From a virus, in IMG/VR virus record IMGVR_UViG_3300027708_000188, positions 1 through 35,337 of that record: DNA of 35,337 nucleotides. One strand, written 5' to 3'. The notes under the pieces are model-generated. The model was not told the DNA's origin. It did not search any database and saw only the letters and a program-made list of their open reading frames with translations. This document shows positions 1 through 8,463 of the stretch, piece by piece; positions within the stretch are counted from its first letter, which is position 1, and the number at the start of each line of letters is the position of its first letter. A program made the position numbers and the translations under genes.

Positions 1-195
1 ATTTGCACTTGGCTATTCTTGCCATACATAGGCATCAACCGTTCAGCCAAACACCATCTAGCTGCCATTGCATAAGCCTGTGGCAAAACAATCGTGTCAT
101 TGATTGAGTCGTATCTGCGGAAAATCGTGTCCGCAAACAAGTGCATCTCGCCCTGACTTGGGTTAGGCCAAACAAAAATATTGCCCAATGTCTCA
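1..195 (+). repeat. Terminal overlap, left copy
   Basis: These 195 bases recur at 35143-35337 in direct orientation. They differ only at 24 (A; G in the other copy) and 147 (C; T). Both differences are in third codon positions of the gp4-like gene and are synonymous. Confidence 0.9.
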
Positions 196-821
196 GTTGG
201 TTGGTAATACAAGGCTTTAGGCCAAGGACCAGACAGCGTTTTCAATCCGATCATTTCGTAATCTTCTACCGCCAATATTGCTACAGGGTAATCTAAACCA
301 CCATTAACAATAGGAGTACCATTTGAATTAGTATTGATACGAACAAAAGCAGAACTGATAACAAGGGGTCGCTGGTAATAGGCGCTGATTGTTGTTGATG
401 CGGATGTTTGGGAAATGTTGACTGTGTACGTTCCGACTTCATTAACATTACCTCCCGCGCCTGTGGCAAAGCCTGTGATAGTTGTTCCTGATACAACACC
501 AGAACCACTTAGGGTTTGACCCAAAGCAATTGCGCCTGAGTTAATAGAAGTGATAGTCAAAATGTTGCCAGATATACTTCCAACAAAGTTTGCGCCTATT
601 TGCCCGCCTGGTCCAATTGTGTATTGCGTCTGGCCTGGCGTAATTGGAAATACGATTTCGGTCTTATAAAAAACCATCATATCTTCATTTGACCACTGAT
701 CAAGCATATCGTTCAGCATATCAAACGCATCTTGTGATGCTTCTGGCGTAGGTGTTTCACCAGCTTCTAACGCGCCAATATCTTTTAGTGCTCTGCTAAT
801 AATGTCAATTGGTTGTGCCAT
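1..821 (-). CDS. P22 gp4-like head-completion / tail accessory protein, N-terminal part (cut by window edge)
   Basis: Only the first 273 codons are here. The frame runs off base 1 and continues in frame at 35142-34992 if the ends are joined over their 195-bp overlap, giving 323 aa. The N-terminus ([18 protein letters not shown], then a helix around [13 protein letters not shown]) resembles P22 gp4-type proteins, which bind the portal after packaging and form the first ring of the tail. Residues about 80-140 contain an inserted Gly/Ser/Thr module (LGQTLSGSG, then TTITGF and GTYTV) that is not part of classical gp4 and resembles modules in the neighbouring gp10-like protein. The ATG at 821 is supported by AAGGA six bases upstream. 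Its place beside the gp10-like gene is as in P22. Fold family likely, exact role inferred. Confidence 0.75.
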   Translation of the reverse strand, partial: MAQPIDIISRALKDIGALEAGETPTPEASQDAFDMLNDMLDQWSNEDMMVFYKTEIVFPITPGQTQYTIGPGGQIGANFVGSISGNILTITSINSGAIALGQTLSGSGVVSGTTITGFATGAGGNVNEVGTYTVNISQTSASTTISAYYQRPLVISSAFVRINTNSNGTPIVNGGLDYPVAILAVEDYEMIGLKTLSGPWPKALYYQPTETLGNIFVWPNPSQGEMHLFADTIFRRYDSINDTIVLPQAYAMAARWCLAERLMPMYGKNSQVQ

Positions 822-830
822 TTTTGTTCC

Positions 831-1130
831 TTAAATGTTTGGTGTAAAGACTTTTGGCAACCAAGGTGGATGAGCTGTTACTGGTTTGCTTTGGGTTAAT
901 TGTTTTTGTAAGTTTTCTTTAATTAATCCCTTACTAGCAGTATCTATCCATTCAGCAATCATTTCTTCAGTTACTTGGTCAAACTCAACATTCATTTTTG
1001 GTTCGTCAAATATCCAAGTACCCTCAGTTTCTACTGATAGGTCATCTTCATAAGCCGTACACAAATATTTAGCTTGCGTAATTAAGCCATCGGCAGCGTA
1101 AATATCGGTGATTTTCCAAACGTAATTCAT
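831..1130 (-). CDS. Small phage protein of unknown function near tail genes
   Basis: The protein has 99 aa and starts MNYVWKITDIYAADG. It resembles a group of short phage proteins with an N-terminal YxWKI strand and a C-terminal helical part (TEEMIAEWID), often found beside tail-fibre genes. That resemblance is from memory and is not a functional assignment. The ATG overlaps the stop of the 43-aa gene upstream (ATGA), so translation is probably coupled; no separate ribosome binding site is evident. There is no signal peptide or membrane segment. It may help assembly or trimming of the fibre proteins encoded just upstream in the same operon. Confidence 0.7.
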   Translation of the reverse strand: MNYVWKITDIYAADGLITQAKYLCTAYEDDLSVETEGTWIFDEPKMNVEFDQVTEEMIAEWIDTASKGLIKENLQKQLTQSKPVTAHPPWLPKVFTPNI

Positions 1131-1258
1131 TGTTGTTCTTGCTGTTGTTCTTGCTGTTGCTGTGCCACTGCCGCATCGTAAGCCGCTTGTTCTTCAGCGG
1201 TGTACTCAACTTGAGTGACTTCACCTGTTTCTACGTTAACTACGATTCTGTGTGTCAT
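1127..1258 (-). CDS. 43-aa protein with Gln/Glu repeat tail
   Basis: This short frame reads MTHRIVVNVETGEVTQVEYT, then an Ala/Glu-rich helix and a tail of only Gln and Glu. The tail is encoded by an imperfect 12-bp tandem repeat (TTGTTCTTGCTG on the plus strand, about 1134-1158). The beginning matches a type of tiny phage protein common in tail operons (MTH-x-V-x-N-x-x-TGE-x-x-x-x-EYTAEE). It starts five bases after the upstream gene and its TGA overlaps the next ATG, so it fills the gap exactly. The function is unknown. The repeat could vary in copy number between relatives. Confidence 0.6.
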   Translation of the reverse strand: MTHRIVVNVETGEVTQVEYTAEEQAAYDAAVAQQQQEQQQEQQ

Positions 1259-1263
1259 GATGT

Positions 1264-1794
1264 TTACTCGTAAAAAATATTAACTGTTCCAGCGTCAAAA
1301 GTGTCAGTGCCACCTGCTGTGGTAATTCTTACAGCAGTAAGAGCCGCACCAAGAGCAATTGAGCCATTTGTAAATGATGTAAGTGCCGTTCCTGTTGTTT
1401 GACCTACGCTACCTGATCCAATCCAAATATTTCCTGTAATGTTTGTAAAAACAACTATTCCACTTAACGTATCTGCCGCAAGTACAAGATTATAAAAATT
1501 AAATCCATTTGTATAGGCTAAAGTTCCAACGCTACCAGCTATAAAACTAGAATTTGTAACATAACCAGTAGTCGTAAAAGTTGTTGAACCAGTTCCAAGT
1601 TGCAATATTTTTTGACTTGTTCCACTTGTAGATACACCTTGAAACTGTACAGTAATACGCTTCACCCATGATGGGATAGAAGTGAAGTCAATGCTTGTAC
1701 CACTGGTAGATGCCACAGCAGTACCAGAGGTAATACCCAGTATTGCACCTGAGTTGATTGTTACGCTGTTTGAACCATCAATTACTGTACTCAT
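1264..1794 (-). CDS. Tail fibre / appendage component
   Basis: The protein has 176 aa from the ATG at 1794, which overlaps the upstream TGA as ATGA; a second ATG lies six bases further up. The sequence is rich in Ser, Thr, Gly and small hydrophobic residues, with no Cys, typical of beta-structured trimeric fibres. The stretch ASTSGTSIDFTSIPSWVKRI is a recurrent motif of phage tail-fibre modules. No enzymatic motif is visible. It is one of a run of small beta-rich proteins (1264-7154) that probably build the virion appendages or decorate the tail. Confidence 0.65.
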   Translation of the reverse strand: MSTVIDGSNSVTINSGAILGITSGTAVASTSGTSIDFTSIPSWVKRITVQFQGVSTSGTSQKILQLGTGSTTFTTTGYVTNSSFIAGSVGTLAYTNGFNFYNLVLAADTLSGIVVFTNITGNIWIGSGSVGQTTGTALTSFTNGSIALGAALTAVRITTAGGTDTFDAGTVNIFYE

Positions 1795-2414
1795 GCCCAT
1801 GTCCCCACGTTAGTCGCTGCGCCAGATGCGGAAAGCGGATTGATTCGGATGTAGCTACCAGCAGCTGTTGAATAAGCACCTCCAGGTGCGGCTGACAGCG
1901 TGTACTGCGGAATGAATGTACCGCCAGCGTTGATTGACACTGTGCCTTTTGCTATGAAATAGTTTGTGTTGTTGCCAGAAATAGTCGTGGTTATTACTGT
2001 TGCAGAAGTGGAGTTTGCAACAAATGACCCAGCATTATTAGACTGGCCTGATGGTGTCGATGATGAAAGCTGGTTGGTGTAGCCTTGGTACAAAATATTA
2101 TTGACGGTCGCTGTCCCACCAAAACCCAAAGCAATGGTGTGCGATGTTGATCCTGCGCTTCTGCTTAAATCAACAACAATCTCAAACTCATACACAGTGC
2201 TTGCTGATAGCGTTACGCCAACATTAAACAAGGTTTGTGCGCCAGTTGCATTTGACCCAACATAGTCAGAATTCAATCTATAATACTGCTGAGTCGGAAC
2301 AATGCCTCGCTGTGTGCCGATAGGTGTACCCGTAAAGATGGGGCTTGAGTATTCAATGTTGCCAACGGCTGGCGTACCAATCAGCGTGTCAGAAGTTAAA
2401 ACAAGTATTGACAT
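1791..2414 (-). CDS. Tail appendage / receptor-binding module
   Basis: The protein has 207 aa and begins MSILVLTSDTLIGTPAVGNI. A short N-terminal strand is followed by a jelly-roll-like beta-rich domain from about residue 40 to the end (YYRLNSDYVGSN, YEFEIVVDLSRS). The layout of short anchor plus carbohydrate-binding-like C-terminal domain is common among phage receptor-binding proteins. AGGA lies eight bases before the ATG. The stop overlaps the next start. The role is inferred from composition and position, not from a recognised enzymatic motif. Confidence 0.65.
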   Translation of the reverse strand: MSILVLTSDTLIGTPAVGNIEYSSPIFTGTPIGTQRGIVPTQQYYRLNSDYVGSNATGAQTLFNVGVTLSASTVYEFEIVVDLSRSAGSTSHTIALGFGGTATVNNILYQGYTNQLSSSTPSGQSNNAGSFVANSTSATVITTTISGNNTNYFIAKGTVSINAGGTFIPQYTLSAAPGGAYSTAAGSYIRINPLSASGAATNVGTWA

Positions 2415-2416
2415 GA

Positions 2417-2635
2417 TTAAGTTCCTGAAGTTGAAGCCAACAAATAATATGTTGTTCCGCCGATATTAATGGCAATTTTGTTTGTCACAGTACTTAAAAC
2501 CGAAGCAGAAACAACAGTTGAAGCTAAAATATTTCCAGTTGCCGCTGGTAATGTCAATGTGTTTGACCCCGCAACAGCAGGGGCGGCAAGTGTTACCTGT
2601 CCGCTAGTGTCTCCTGATATAACAACTGAACTCAT
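2417..2635 (-). CDS. Short tail-fibre-type protein
   Basis: The protein has 72 aa and begins MSSVVISGDTSGQVTLAAP, followed by GSNTLTLPAATGNIL. This repeated phage-fibre N-terminal motif (VISGDTSG, then TLTLPAATG) is also present in altered form in the next gene and inside the 980-aa fibre. The end (KIAINIGGTTYYLLAS) resembles C-terminal tips of such fibres. An AGGAGG ribosome binding site sits ideally before the ATG, the strongest in this gene run, so it may be made in quantity. It may be a stand-alone copy of a fibre module. Confidence 0.65.
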   Translation of the reverse strand: MSSVVISGDTSGQVTLAAPAVAGSNTLTLPAATGNILASTVVSASVLSTVTNKIAINIGGTTYYLLASTSGT

Positions 2636-2669
2636 GTGATTCCTCCTAAATCGTATCTAATTTTTATAG

Positions 2670-3224
2670 TCATAAAACAACCCAACGTGAACCCGTTGGA
2701 ACAGTGACTGTTTGACCTGATGCAACCGTGATCGGACCTGTGGACATTGCGTTATTACCCGCTGTGATTGTATAACTTGCGGTCACAGTTTTACCATTTT
2801 CATAGAACACAGCATCACTTCCCGCGCCTGTTGCACCACCCAAAGAAGTCCAAGAAGCACCGTTATAACCCTCATATTTTGACAAACTGCTGTTAAATCT
2901 TATTTTTCCAGTTGCCGCAGATGGGCGTTGAACAGTTGTTCCAACAGAAATTTGGGTAGCCCCAGTCGATGCAAATGAAGAATCTGCCGTAGACGCAAAC
3001 ATAGCACTAGCAGTAAGGTTTGTGCCATCAAAAGTTAAAGCAGAAGAGTTTTGTAATACCCCGCCTGTACCAACATACGGAACTTGTCCCGCAGTTAAAG
3101 CTGACGAACTCCACGCCAAATTACCAGATGCTGCTGGCACATTTAAAGTGTAAGTTCCAGCAGTGTTTGGGCCAAGAAAATTAACCTGACCACCTAAAAC
3201 CGCTTGAAAGACTAAGGTACTCAT
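2670..3224 (-). CDS. Tail fibre protein with repeated fibre modules
   Basis: The protein has 184 aa. Residues 1-40 are a VVISGDTSG-type anchor (VLGGQVNFLGPNTAGTYTLN). A central segment (TAGQVPYVGTGGVLQNSS, then TFDGTNLTAS) matches a widely shared phage tail-fibre repeat. About residues 95-130 carry the GKIRFNSSLSKYEGYNGASW motif found near the C-terminus of many tail fibres. The last segment ends TVPTGSRWVVL, also typical. AAGGA precedes the ATG. It is likely a trimeric appendage protein; receptor specificity cannot be read from sequence. Confidence 0.7.
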   Translation of the reverse strand: MSTLVFQAVLGGQVNFLGPNTAGTYTLNVPAASGNLAWSSSALTAGQVPYVGTGGVLQNSSALTFDGTNLTASAMFASTADSSFASTGATQISVGTTVQRPSAATGKIRFNSSLSKYEGYNGASWTSLGGATGAGSDAVFYENGKTVTASYTITAGNNAMSTGPITVASGQTVTVPTGSRWVVL

Positions 3225-3234
3225 TGTCTATCCT

Positions 3235-4209
3235 TTAAAAAAACGCAAGAAAGTTGCCATTACTTGTAACTGCATCTGCGGTAAGGTAAATAAATAAAAC
3301 CCATCCACCACCACCAGCACCACTTCCAGAAGTTCCAGCACCACCAGCACCAGGCCCAGGTGTGCCATTAAATCCGCCGCCAGGACCGCCGCCAATAGTT
3401 ACATCACCAACGCCAGTGGTTGCATTAGAATAAAGAACGTAAAGACCACCATTATTAGCAGAACTATTTAAACCAGTTGCGCCATAACCACCGCCGCCGC
3501 CTCCTGCACCATTACCACCAGTGCCACCAGCAGTACCATTTGGCGAACCAGAAGTACCCCCCGATCCTCCACTTGCACTTCCATTTCCACCAGTAGCACC
3601 TGAGCCGCCAGCCGAAGAAGTTCCGCTGCCAGAAGAACCACCGCCACCAGTGCCACCGCCACCGCCATGACCTCTATTTGTATTAGTGTTCCAAGCATCA
3701 CCAGCGTTAGAGCCAGCACCAGCAGGTGAGCCAGCACCGCCACCACCACCAGCATTATTTCTTGAACTAGTGCTTCCATTGCCTCCATTACCACCACCAA
3801 ATTGAACATCATATGTATAAATAGTAGTACCAGCACCAAGACCGCCAGTAGATCCAAAACCAGATGAACCAGTACCAGTCCCTACACCTTGAGTTTTTCC
3901 AGCAGGAAAGCCAGGGCTACCAATTTTAATACACGAGCCATAACCGTTGTTTTGTGCGGGACTATCTATAGTGTAATAAATGGTTGTTACACCAGCAACA
4001 ATTGGTACTGTTATTGAACTGCCAAGAGTTTTAGCATATCCACCACCTCCGCCACCAGCATATCTATTTGCTGTGGCAGTGCTAGTTACACCATTTCCAC
4101 CATAACCTAATGCTTCTAATGAAACCAGTGAACCAAAATCGGCAGGGGTTATAAAACTTGAATTAACAGACGATGGTGAATTATAAAAAATATATTTAGT
4201 TACAGCCAT
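3235..4209 (-). CDS. Glycine-rich tail adhesin
   Basis: The protein has 324 aa from ATG 4209 (MAVTKYIFYNSPSSV); a longer frame to 4245 overlaps the upstream gene and is less likely. After a beta-rich N-terminal domain (to about residue 45), the rest alternates Gly-rich runs (GGGGGGYAK, GGGNGGNG, GGGGAG, GGGGGTGGGG) with short Asn/Ser/Thr linkers. Polyglycine segments separated by variable loops are typical of T4-superfamily gp38-type adhesins and similar host-recognition tips, where the loops decide receptor binding. The C-terminus turns hydrophobic (GGGWVLFIYLTADAV). It probably sits at the fibre tip. The glycine codons make a long false frame in another register. Confidence 0.7.
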   Translation of the reverse strand: MAVTKYIFYNSPSSVNSSFITPADFGSLVSLEALGYGGNGVTSTATANRYAGGGGGGYAKTLGSSITVPIVAGVTTIYYTIDSPAQNNGYGSCIKIGSPGFPAGKTQGVGTGTGSSGFGSTGGLGAGTTIYTYDVQFGGGNGGNGSTSSRNNAGGGGGAGSPAGAGSNAGDAWNTNTNRGHGGGGGTGGGGSSGSGTSSAGGSGATGGNGSASGGSGGTSGSPNGTAGGTGGNGAGGGGGGYGATGLNSSANNGGLYVLYSNATTGVGDVTIGGGPGGGFNGTPGPGAGGAGTSGSGAGGGGWVLFIYLTADAVTSNGNFLAFF

Positions 4210-4211
4210 GA

Positions 4212-7154
4212 TTAAGCCTGTGTAGTTACTGCAATAACATCCCAACGAGTGTTATTGGCGTTATAAATACAACCAACATAAGTCGTTTTATTTACCACTG
4301 TCGTTGTTGGCAAGGTAACTCCAATTACAGTGTATGTGGCATTCCAAGTTAATGCTCTAGCTGTTCCGTTATCAAGAATTCGGAATATCAATTTATTTCC
4401 ATCAACAGGTGTTCCTGTCGGCGCATTAATAGTTAACGCAGTTGTTAAACCAGTAATAGCATAAACATCATATGAACTAAAGTCTGGTGTTAATGGGCTG
4501 GTTGGGCTGGCGGCACTTGAAACTCTTGGGTTTATACGTTTGCTTGTCAGTGTTTCAGTACCAGCTAATGTAGCTAATGTTCCACTTGTTGGCAAAGTTA
4601 TAGCGGTTGTTCCAGAAACAGTTAGTGTTGTTCCAAAAGCCCCAGAAATTGTAAGCGTGCTTGATGCGTTATTTGCAACACCTGTACCGCCTTGTGCAGG
4701 AGTAACTGCCGCATTGCTAGTTAATATAGTTGCCGTTGCGTCTGGAAGTGTAAAAGTTCTTTCTGCTGTGGTTGGACCAGAAAACTTGGTAAATCCATTG
4801 CCAGTACCACCATAAGTAGACGCAATAATCTGAGTCAGTGCGGCAGAGCCATCAAAGTTGTTGCCGTATATTGCTCTAGCCGTTGTTAATGTAGCGGCTG
4901 AACCTGTTGTATTTTGATTTAGTGTTCCTATTGCTGTATTAGTAACGCTTGTAACTTGTCCTTGTGCATTTGTAACAAAAACAGGTATTTGCGTGGAAGT
5001 ACCATAAGTTCCCGCTGTTCCAGTATTAGTAATTGAAAACTGGTTTGTTGTAAGGGATAAACCTGTACCAGCAGTGTAGGTTTGAACCGCCGCAAACTGG
5101 ATAAATGTAATGCTGGTTGTACCAACAGTTATTGGCAATAATGTCTGCTGCACCCACGATGTATTTGCATTGGTTGTTCCAGCCAATATAAGCAATAAAT
5201 CGCCCGCATCAATTTCATTTGTGCCTGTGCCGCTTGTGTCGTAATCTGTTGCACGGGTCAACACATATGCAACACTTGCTGTACCCGCTGTTGTTAATGT
5301 ATAAACTCCATTAAATGCGGCGCTTGGTGTGGTGTTATTTGTATATGCGCCAGTTTCATTCTTTATTAAAATTCGCTTGCCAACATCTCCAGATGTAAAT
5401 GTATATCCATCAATCGTTAATGTTCCAACCGCATTAGCAGTTATTGTTGCGCCAACCCCACTTGTGCCATTGTTGTATGTGTAAGCCGCAGATAACGCCG
5501 CTGTTGTTGCATAGTTACAAGCCGCATGAAAGTTAATTCCAGTAGCAATTGAATCAGCATATGACTTATTAACAATGTCTGAGCTTGAGCTTGGCGCTGT
5601 GGATATAGTGCCAGTTGTCAAAGTAACAGATGTAATATCTGTATTTGCACCACTTTGAGCGGCACTTAGATTTGATCTAGCACTTGCGGCAGATGTAGCA
5701 CCAGTACCGCCATTTGCAATCGCAACAGTTCCAGTGACGTTAGCCGCATTACCAGAAATGTTTCCGCTGACTTGTGAGCCAGGTAAGCTTAATGAGCTAA
5801 GAGTTGTTAGCGTACTATTGCTAGATGCCGTGATATTACTAGCTGTTCCTGTGGTATTTTGATTAAATGTTGGCCAAGTAAAAGTTCCAGTAGAAAAATC
5901 ACCAGATTGAGGTGTGCCCAAAATAGGAGTAATAAAACTTGGTGATGTAGCCAACGCTATTACAGTACCACTTCCTGTAGTTGAATATGACGTTCCCCAA
6001 GCAGATCCAGTGGAATTAGCAATACCAGCAGCAGGATAAACCATACCACTTCCACCACCAGTAGAATTAATAGTAATAGCTGTTGAACCATCATAGGTAG
6101 TGCCAGAACTAAACGTGATATTTGTGCCTGCGGTCAACGCATACTGCACTTTTCCAGCGGTCAAAGATGTAGCCGTGCCTGTCAAACTTGCACCAGAACC
6201 GTTAAATCCTGTGGCAGTCAATATTCCGCTAGATGGCTGAAACTGTAACTTAGTAGAACTAACAGTAATAGGCAAATTACCTGTGCTATTACTTAAAATA
6301 GATGGATACCAAGTTGCAGTTGAGCTGGTATTGTCAGTTACCGCCACATTTGTAGCATTTGTCGCCGTAGTAGCCGTGCTTGCTGATCCCGCTGAACCAT
6401 CAATGTTTGTACCTGTCAAACTAATAGACGCTGATGATCTATTCAAAGCTACTGCGGTTGTTCCAATATAAAGCGTTGAATTACCTAATACCGCACTAGA
6501 AATAGTCCCAGATAAATTACCAGCGGTCAAGCTAGTCAAACTTGCGCCCGATCCACTAAAGCCAGTAGCCGTTAAAACGCCCGTAGATGGTACATATTGC
6601 AGTTTGGTGGATGACACATATTGAGTTGACGCATTGCCCGTTGTAACCGCCGCAAACAGCGGATAACGGGTGGTTGCCGTTGTCGTATCGTCCGAAATAG
6701 CCACAGAAGAAGTGGGGTTTGACCAGTACGGTGTTCCAGACCCCGCAGATGTCAATACTTGGCCTGATGATCCATTCCCAATAAAACCTGTTGCGTTTGT
6801 ACCACTTTGATAAGGTATGTTGCCTGCGACACCATTATTAAGATTATTGGCATATGTAGCTGTTCCTGACAATGTGCCTGCAAAATTAGTAGAAGTTAAA
6901 GTCCCACTGTAAGGATTAAAAGATAACTTTGTTGAAGTGACATCTAAAACCGTCACAGCGCCTGTACTTACAGGGCTTAATGTTGGATATAGAGTGGCAT
7001 TTAATGCCGTGACATCTTGAATGCCAAGAGTGTTAGTTCCAGAAACAACAAATGGCTGACCCTGCCCAATAAAGGTATTAAATGTGTTATCGACATTAAA
7101 CAGCGCCTGAACAGGCAGTATGTTTTGATCTAAAACAACAGCAGGATCAGCCAT
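4212..7154 (-). CDS. Large tail fibre protein with tandem repeats
   Basis: The protein has 980 aa, the longest in the genome. The N-terminus (MADPAVVLDQNILPVQALFN) is probably the virion anchor. Residues about 50-340 contain three diverged repeats of a unit with STKLQF-x-PSSG-x-LTATGF-x-GSGA. A middle domain (about 555-690) with DVGKRILIKNETGAY and TRATDYD is a known phage fibre module; the C-terminus (KLIFRILDNGTARALTWNA) is another, common in fibres of marine and freshwater phages. The composition is Thr/Ser/Gly-rich with almost no charged residues. It is likely the trimeric shaft and domain array that carries the downstream adhesins. No depolymerase motif was recognised. Confidence 0.8.
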   Translation of the reverse strand: MADPAVVLDQNILPVQALFNVDNTFNTFIGQGQPFVVSGTNTLGIQDVTALNATLYPTLSPVSTGAVTVLDVTSTKLSFNPYSGTLTSTNFAGTLSGTATYANNLNNGVAGNIPYQSGTNATGFIGNGSSGQVLTSAGSGTPYWSNPTSSVAISDDTTTATTRYPLFAAVTTGNASTQYVSSTKLQYVPSTGVLTATGFSGSGASLTSLTAGNLSGTISSAVLGNSTLYIGTTAVALNRSSASISLTGTNIDGSAGSASTATTATNATNVAVTDNTSSTATWYPSILSNSTGNLPITVSSTKLQFQPSSGILTATGFNGSGASLTGTATSLTAGKVQYALTAGTNITFSSGTTYDGSTAITINSTGGGSGMVYPAAGIANSTGSAWGTSYSTTGSGTVIALATSPSFITPILGTPQSGDFSTGTFTWPTFNQNTTGTASNITASSNSTLTTLSSLSLPGSQVSGNISGNAANVTGTVAIANGGTGATSAASARSNLSAAQSGANTDITSVTLTTGTISTAPSSSSDIVNKSYADSIATGINFHAACNYATTAALSAAYTYNNGTSGVGATITANAVGTLTIDGYTFTSGDVGKRILIKNETGAYTNNTTPSAAFNGVYTLTTAGTASVAYVLTRATDYDTSGTGTNEIDAGDLLLILAGTTNANTSWVQQTLLPITVGTTSITFIQFAAVQTYTAGTGLSLTTNQFSITNTGTAGTYGTSTQIPVFVTNAQGQVTSVTNTAIGTLNQNTTGSAATLTTARAIYGNNFDGSAALTQIIASTYGGTGNGFTKFSGPTTAERTFTLPDATATILTSNAAVTPAQGGTGVANNASSTLTISGAFGTTLTVSGTTAITLPTSGTLATLAGTETLTSKRINPRVSSAASPTSPLTPDFSSYDVYAITGLTTALTINAPTGTPVDGNKLIFRILDNGTARALTWNATYTVIGVTLPTTTVVNKTTYVGCIYNANNTRWDVIAVTTQA
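5720..7050 (-). repeat. Diverged tandem repeats within the large fibre gene
   Basis: Three units of the 980-aa protein share an order of motifs: a line ending in TGN or TGA, then V-x-STKLQF-x-P-x-SG, then LTATGF-x-GSGA (first unit LTSTNFAGTLSG). Limits are approximate. The units differ by many substitutions, so this is old duplication, not fresh slippage. Confidence 0.5.
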
Positions 7155-7157
7155 AAC

Positions 7158-7502
7158 TTAGGATTGGTCAGCCGCAGGAGTCACATACAAAATGCCAGCA
7201 GTTGCAGAATTGCTTTTTGCTGTCAGATAGTATGGTGTTGTAGGCGTAGCCAAAATCAGCGGTGTTGTCATGCCAGCAGCTAAGACAAAATCGCCATTTG
7301 TGCCATCTACTGGGAAAGCGGGTGCGCCAGGATCGGCTGTACCCCATTTCACAGCAATAGGCGCTGCGCCAGTGTTCAAAAACGCAGTGTAGTTGATCTG
7401 GTCATTGGTTGAATCATCAATCAACACAGCCGCATGAGCCGTGCTAGTGACTGACAACGCAACTGTCTGACCAGCATTTCTCTGGACTGATGACTGTGCC
7501 AT
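7158..7502 (-). CDS. Virion accessory protein, unknown function
   Basis: The protein has 114 aa (MAQSSVQRNAGQTVALSVTS). It is beta-rich with small residues and has one notable segment, AAPIAVKWGTADPGAPAFPVDG, of the type found in small phage appendage or decoration proteins. Its start and the stop of the 146-aa gene upstream share one base (TAATG), so the two are translated together. It lies between coat/decoration and fibre genes, which suggests a small structural protein or a connector for the fibre. Confidence 0.6.
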   Translation of the reverse strand: MAQSSVQRNAGQTVALSVTSTAHAAVLIDDSTNDQINYTAFLNTGAAPIAVKWGTADPGAPAFPVDGTNGDFVLAAGMTTPLILATPTTPYYLTAKSNSATAGILYVTPAADQS

Positions 7503-7942
7503 TACAGTTGAGCCACATGAATGATGCCGAAGTTCAAAGTCAAAGCCTCAGACAATGAGCCTGCGCTTGCGTTTGAAATGACAACTGTGAATGAACCGTT
7601 TGCAACAGCGGCAACGCTTAACAAATATGTACCAGCAGTCGCCGCGCCAGAAGCCAAGGCAATAACTGGAATATCGTAAGCGCTGACAGCACTGTTTGTA
7701 ACCACAAAAGCCACTTCAGCACCAGCCGCCAAAGCCGCGTTATTGGTCACAATTTGACCTGCCGCCGCATTGATGGTAACGCCTGTTGATTTGCTGGTTA
7801 ATTGAGTTACAGAAGAAACCGCTGTTGATGGTGAGCCAGTTGTGTAGCCCATCTGACCACTAACTGAGTTAACCAAAGAATAAGTAGCGTCAATAATATC
7901 TTGGTCAAGATATGCAACGCCAATTGCTTGAGAGTTAGCCAT
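7502..7942 (-). CDS. Beta-rich virion protein (fibre- or decoration-type)
   Basis: The protein has 146 aa. Residues 1-60 (LDQDIIDATYSLVNSVSG, then SVTQLTSKSTGVTINAAAGQIV) lead into a beta-sandwich-like C-terminal half rich in Ala, Val, Ser and Gly. The T-S-K-S-T-G-V-T-x-N motif is common in phage structural proteins near coat genes. AAAGGA precedes the ATG at good spacing, and the gene is separated from the coat cluster by a terminator (7987-8015). It may be a head fibre or surface protein. Confidence 0.6.
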   Translation of the reverse strand: MANSQAIGVAYLDQDIIDATYSLVNSVSGQMGYTTGSPSTAVSSVTQLTSKSTGVTINAAAGQIVTNNAALAAGAEVAFVVTNSAVSAYDIPVIALASGAATAGTYLLSVAAVANGSFTVVISNASAGSLSEALTLNFGIIHVAQL

Positions 7943-7986
7943 GATGATTCCTTTACAGAATGAATTGATTGTACTTTAAAAACAGA

Positions 7987-8015
7987 AAAAGCCACCCCTT
8001 TTGAGAGTGGCTTTT
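7987..8015 (-). terminator. Rho-independent terminator after the coat/decoration genes
   Basis: On the minus strand AAAAGCCACTC pairs with GGGTGGCTTTT around a short A-rich loop and is followed by TTTTTCTGTTTTT. The stem is nine Watson-Crick pairs, extended by a G-T and a G-C pair. It lies 20 bases past the stop of the 142-aa gene. It would lower read-through from the highly expressed coat genes into the fibre genes. Confidence 0.8.
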
Positions 8016-8034
8016 CTACTCAGTTATGCCTCAA

Positions 8035-8463
8035 TTAAGAGTAAACAGAGAAGTCGTAACCGTAAACGTAAATGTCCACAGTTCCACCAGTAACAGCAGT
8101 ACCAACCTTAACGTACAGAGTCTGTGCGGTCAGGGCAGTAGTTTTTGTTCCAGCGACAACAGTTGCGTTGGTAACGTAAGTTGAACCAGTGTTGCTAGTC
8201 AAAGTTGCGTTAGTAACGATTTCTGTGCCGCCGCCTGCTGGTGCAGTCCAAATAGCCAATGCGCCAGAGCTAACGTCTTTGTTAGCGTTGGTGATGGCCA
8301 CGTTTTGTACGCAGTAGGTGGTGACGTTCTGAGCAGGCAAAGTGACAGTCGAATCGCCAGTAGCGGAGATAGGAACGCCAGTTGCCACAAACAACAAGCG
8401 GATAGCTTGGTTTGTTGCCAGGTTGCTTGGGTGAATTGTGGTGACGCTATTAGGTGCAGCCAT
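8035..8463 (-). CDS. Putative capsid decoration / head fibre protein
   Basis: The protein has 142 aa (MAAPNSVTTIHPSNLATNQA), rich in Thr, Val and Ala. An apparent single beta domain ends in VDIYVYGYDFSVYS. It directly follows the coat gene, has a strong AAGGAG site, and is closed by a terminator, so it is made at coat-like levels. Small abundant beta-rich proteins in this position are usually head decoration or head-fibre proteins. That role is inferred from position and composition. Confidence 0.6.
   Translation of the reverse strand: MAAPNSVTTIHPSNLATNQAIRLLFVATGVPISATGDSTVTLPAQNVTTYCVQNVAITNANKDVSSGALAIWTAPAGGGTEIVTNATLTSNTGSTYVTNATVVAGTKTTALTAQTLYVKVGTAVTGGTVDIYVYGYDFSVYS

Noticed and set aside
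3468-3857. A 129-codon minus-strand frame inside the adhesin gene
   Set aside because: Its Val/Leu/Ala-only composition is the shifted reading of glycine and Asn codons of the adhesin; no start signal or motif.
3300-3860. Repeated CCACCA/GCCGCC-rich DNA that could suggest a microsatellite or array
   Set aside because: It is explained by glycine codons of the adhesin; units are irregular and there are no spacers, so it is not a CRISPR or satellite array.
4540-4815. A 91-codon plus-strand frame in the large fibre gene
   Set aside because: It is antisense to a well-supported fibre gene and of Val/Ala/Pro composition expected from Thr/Gly codons read backwards; no ribosome binding site.
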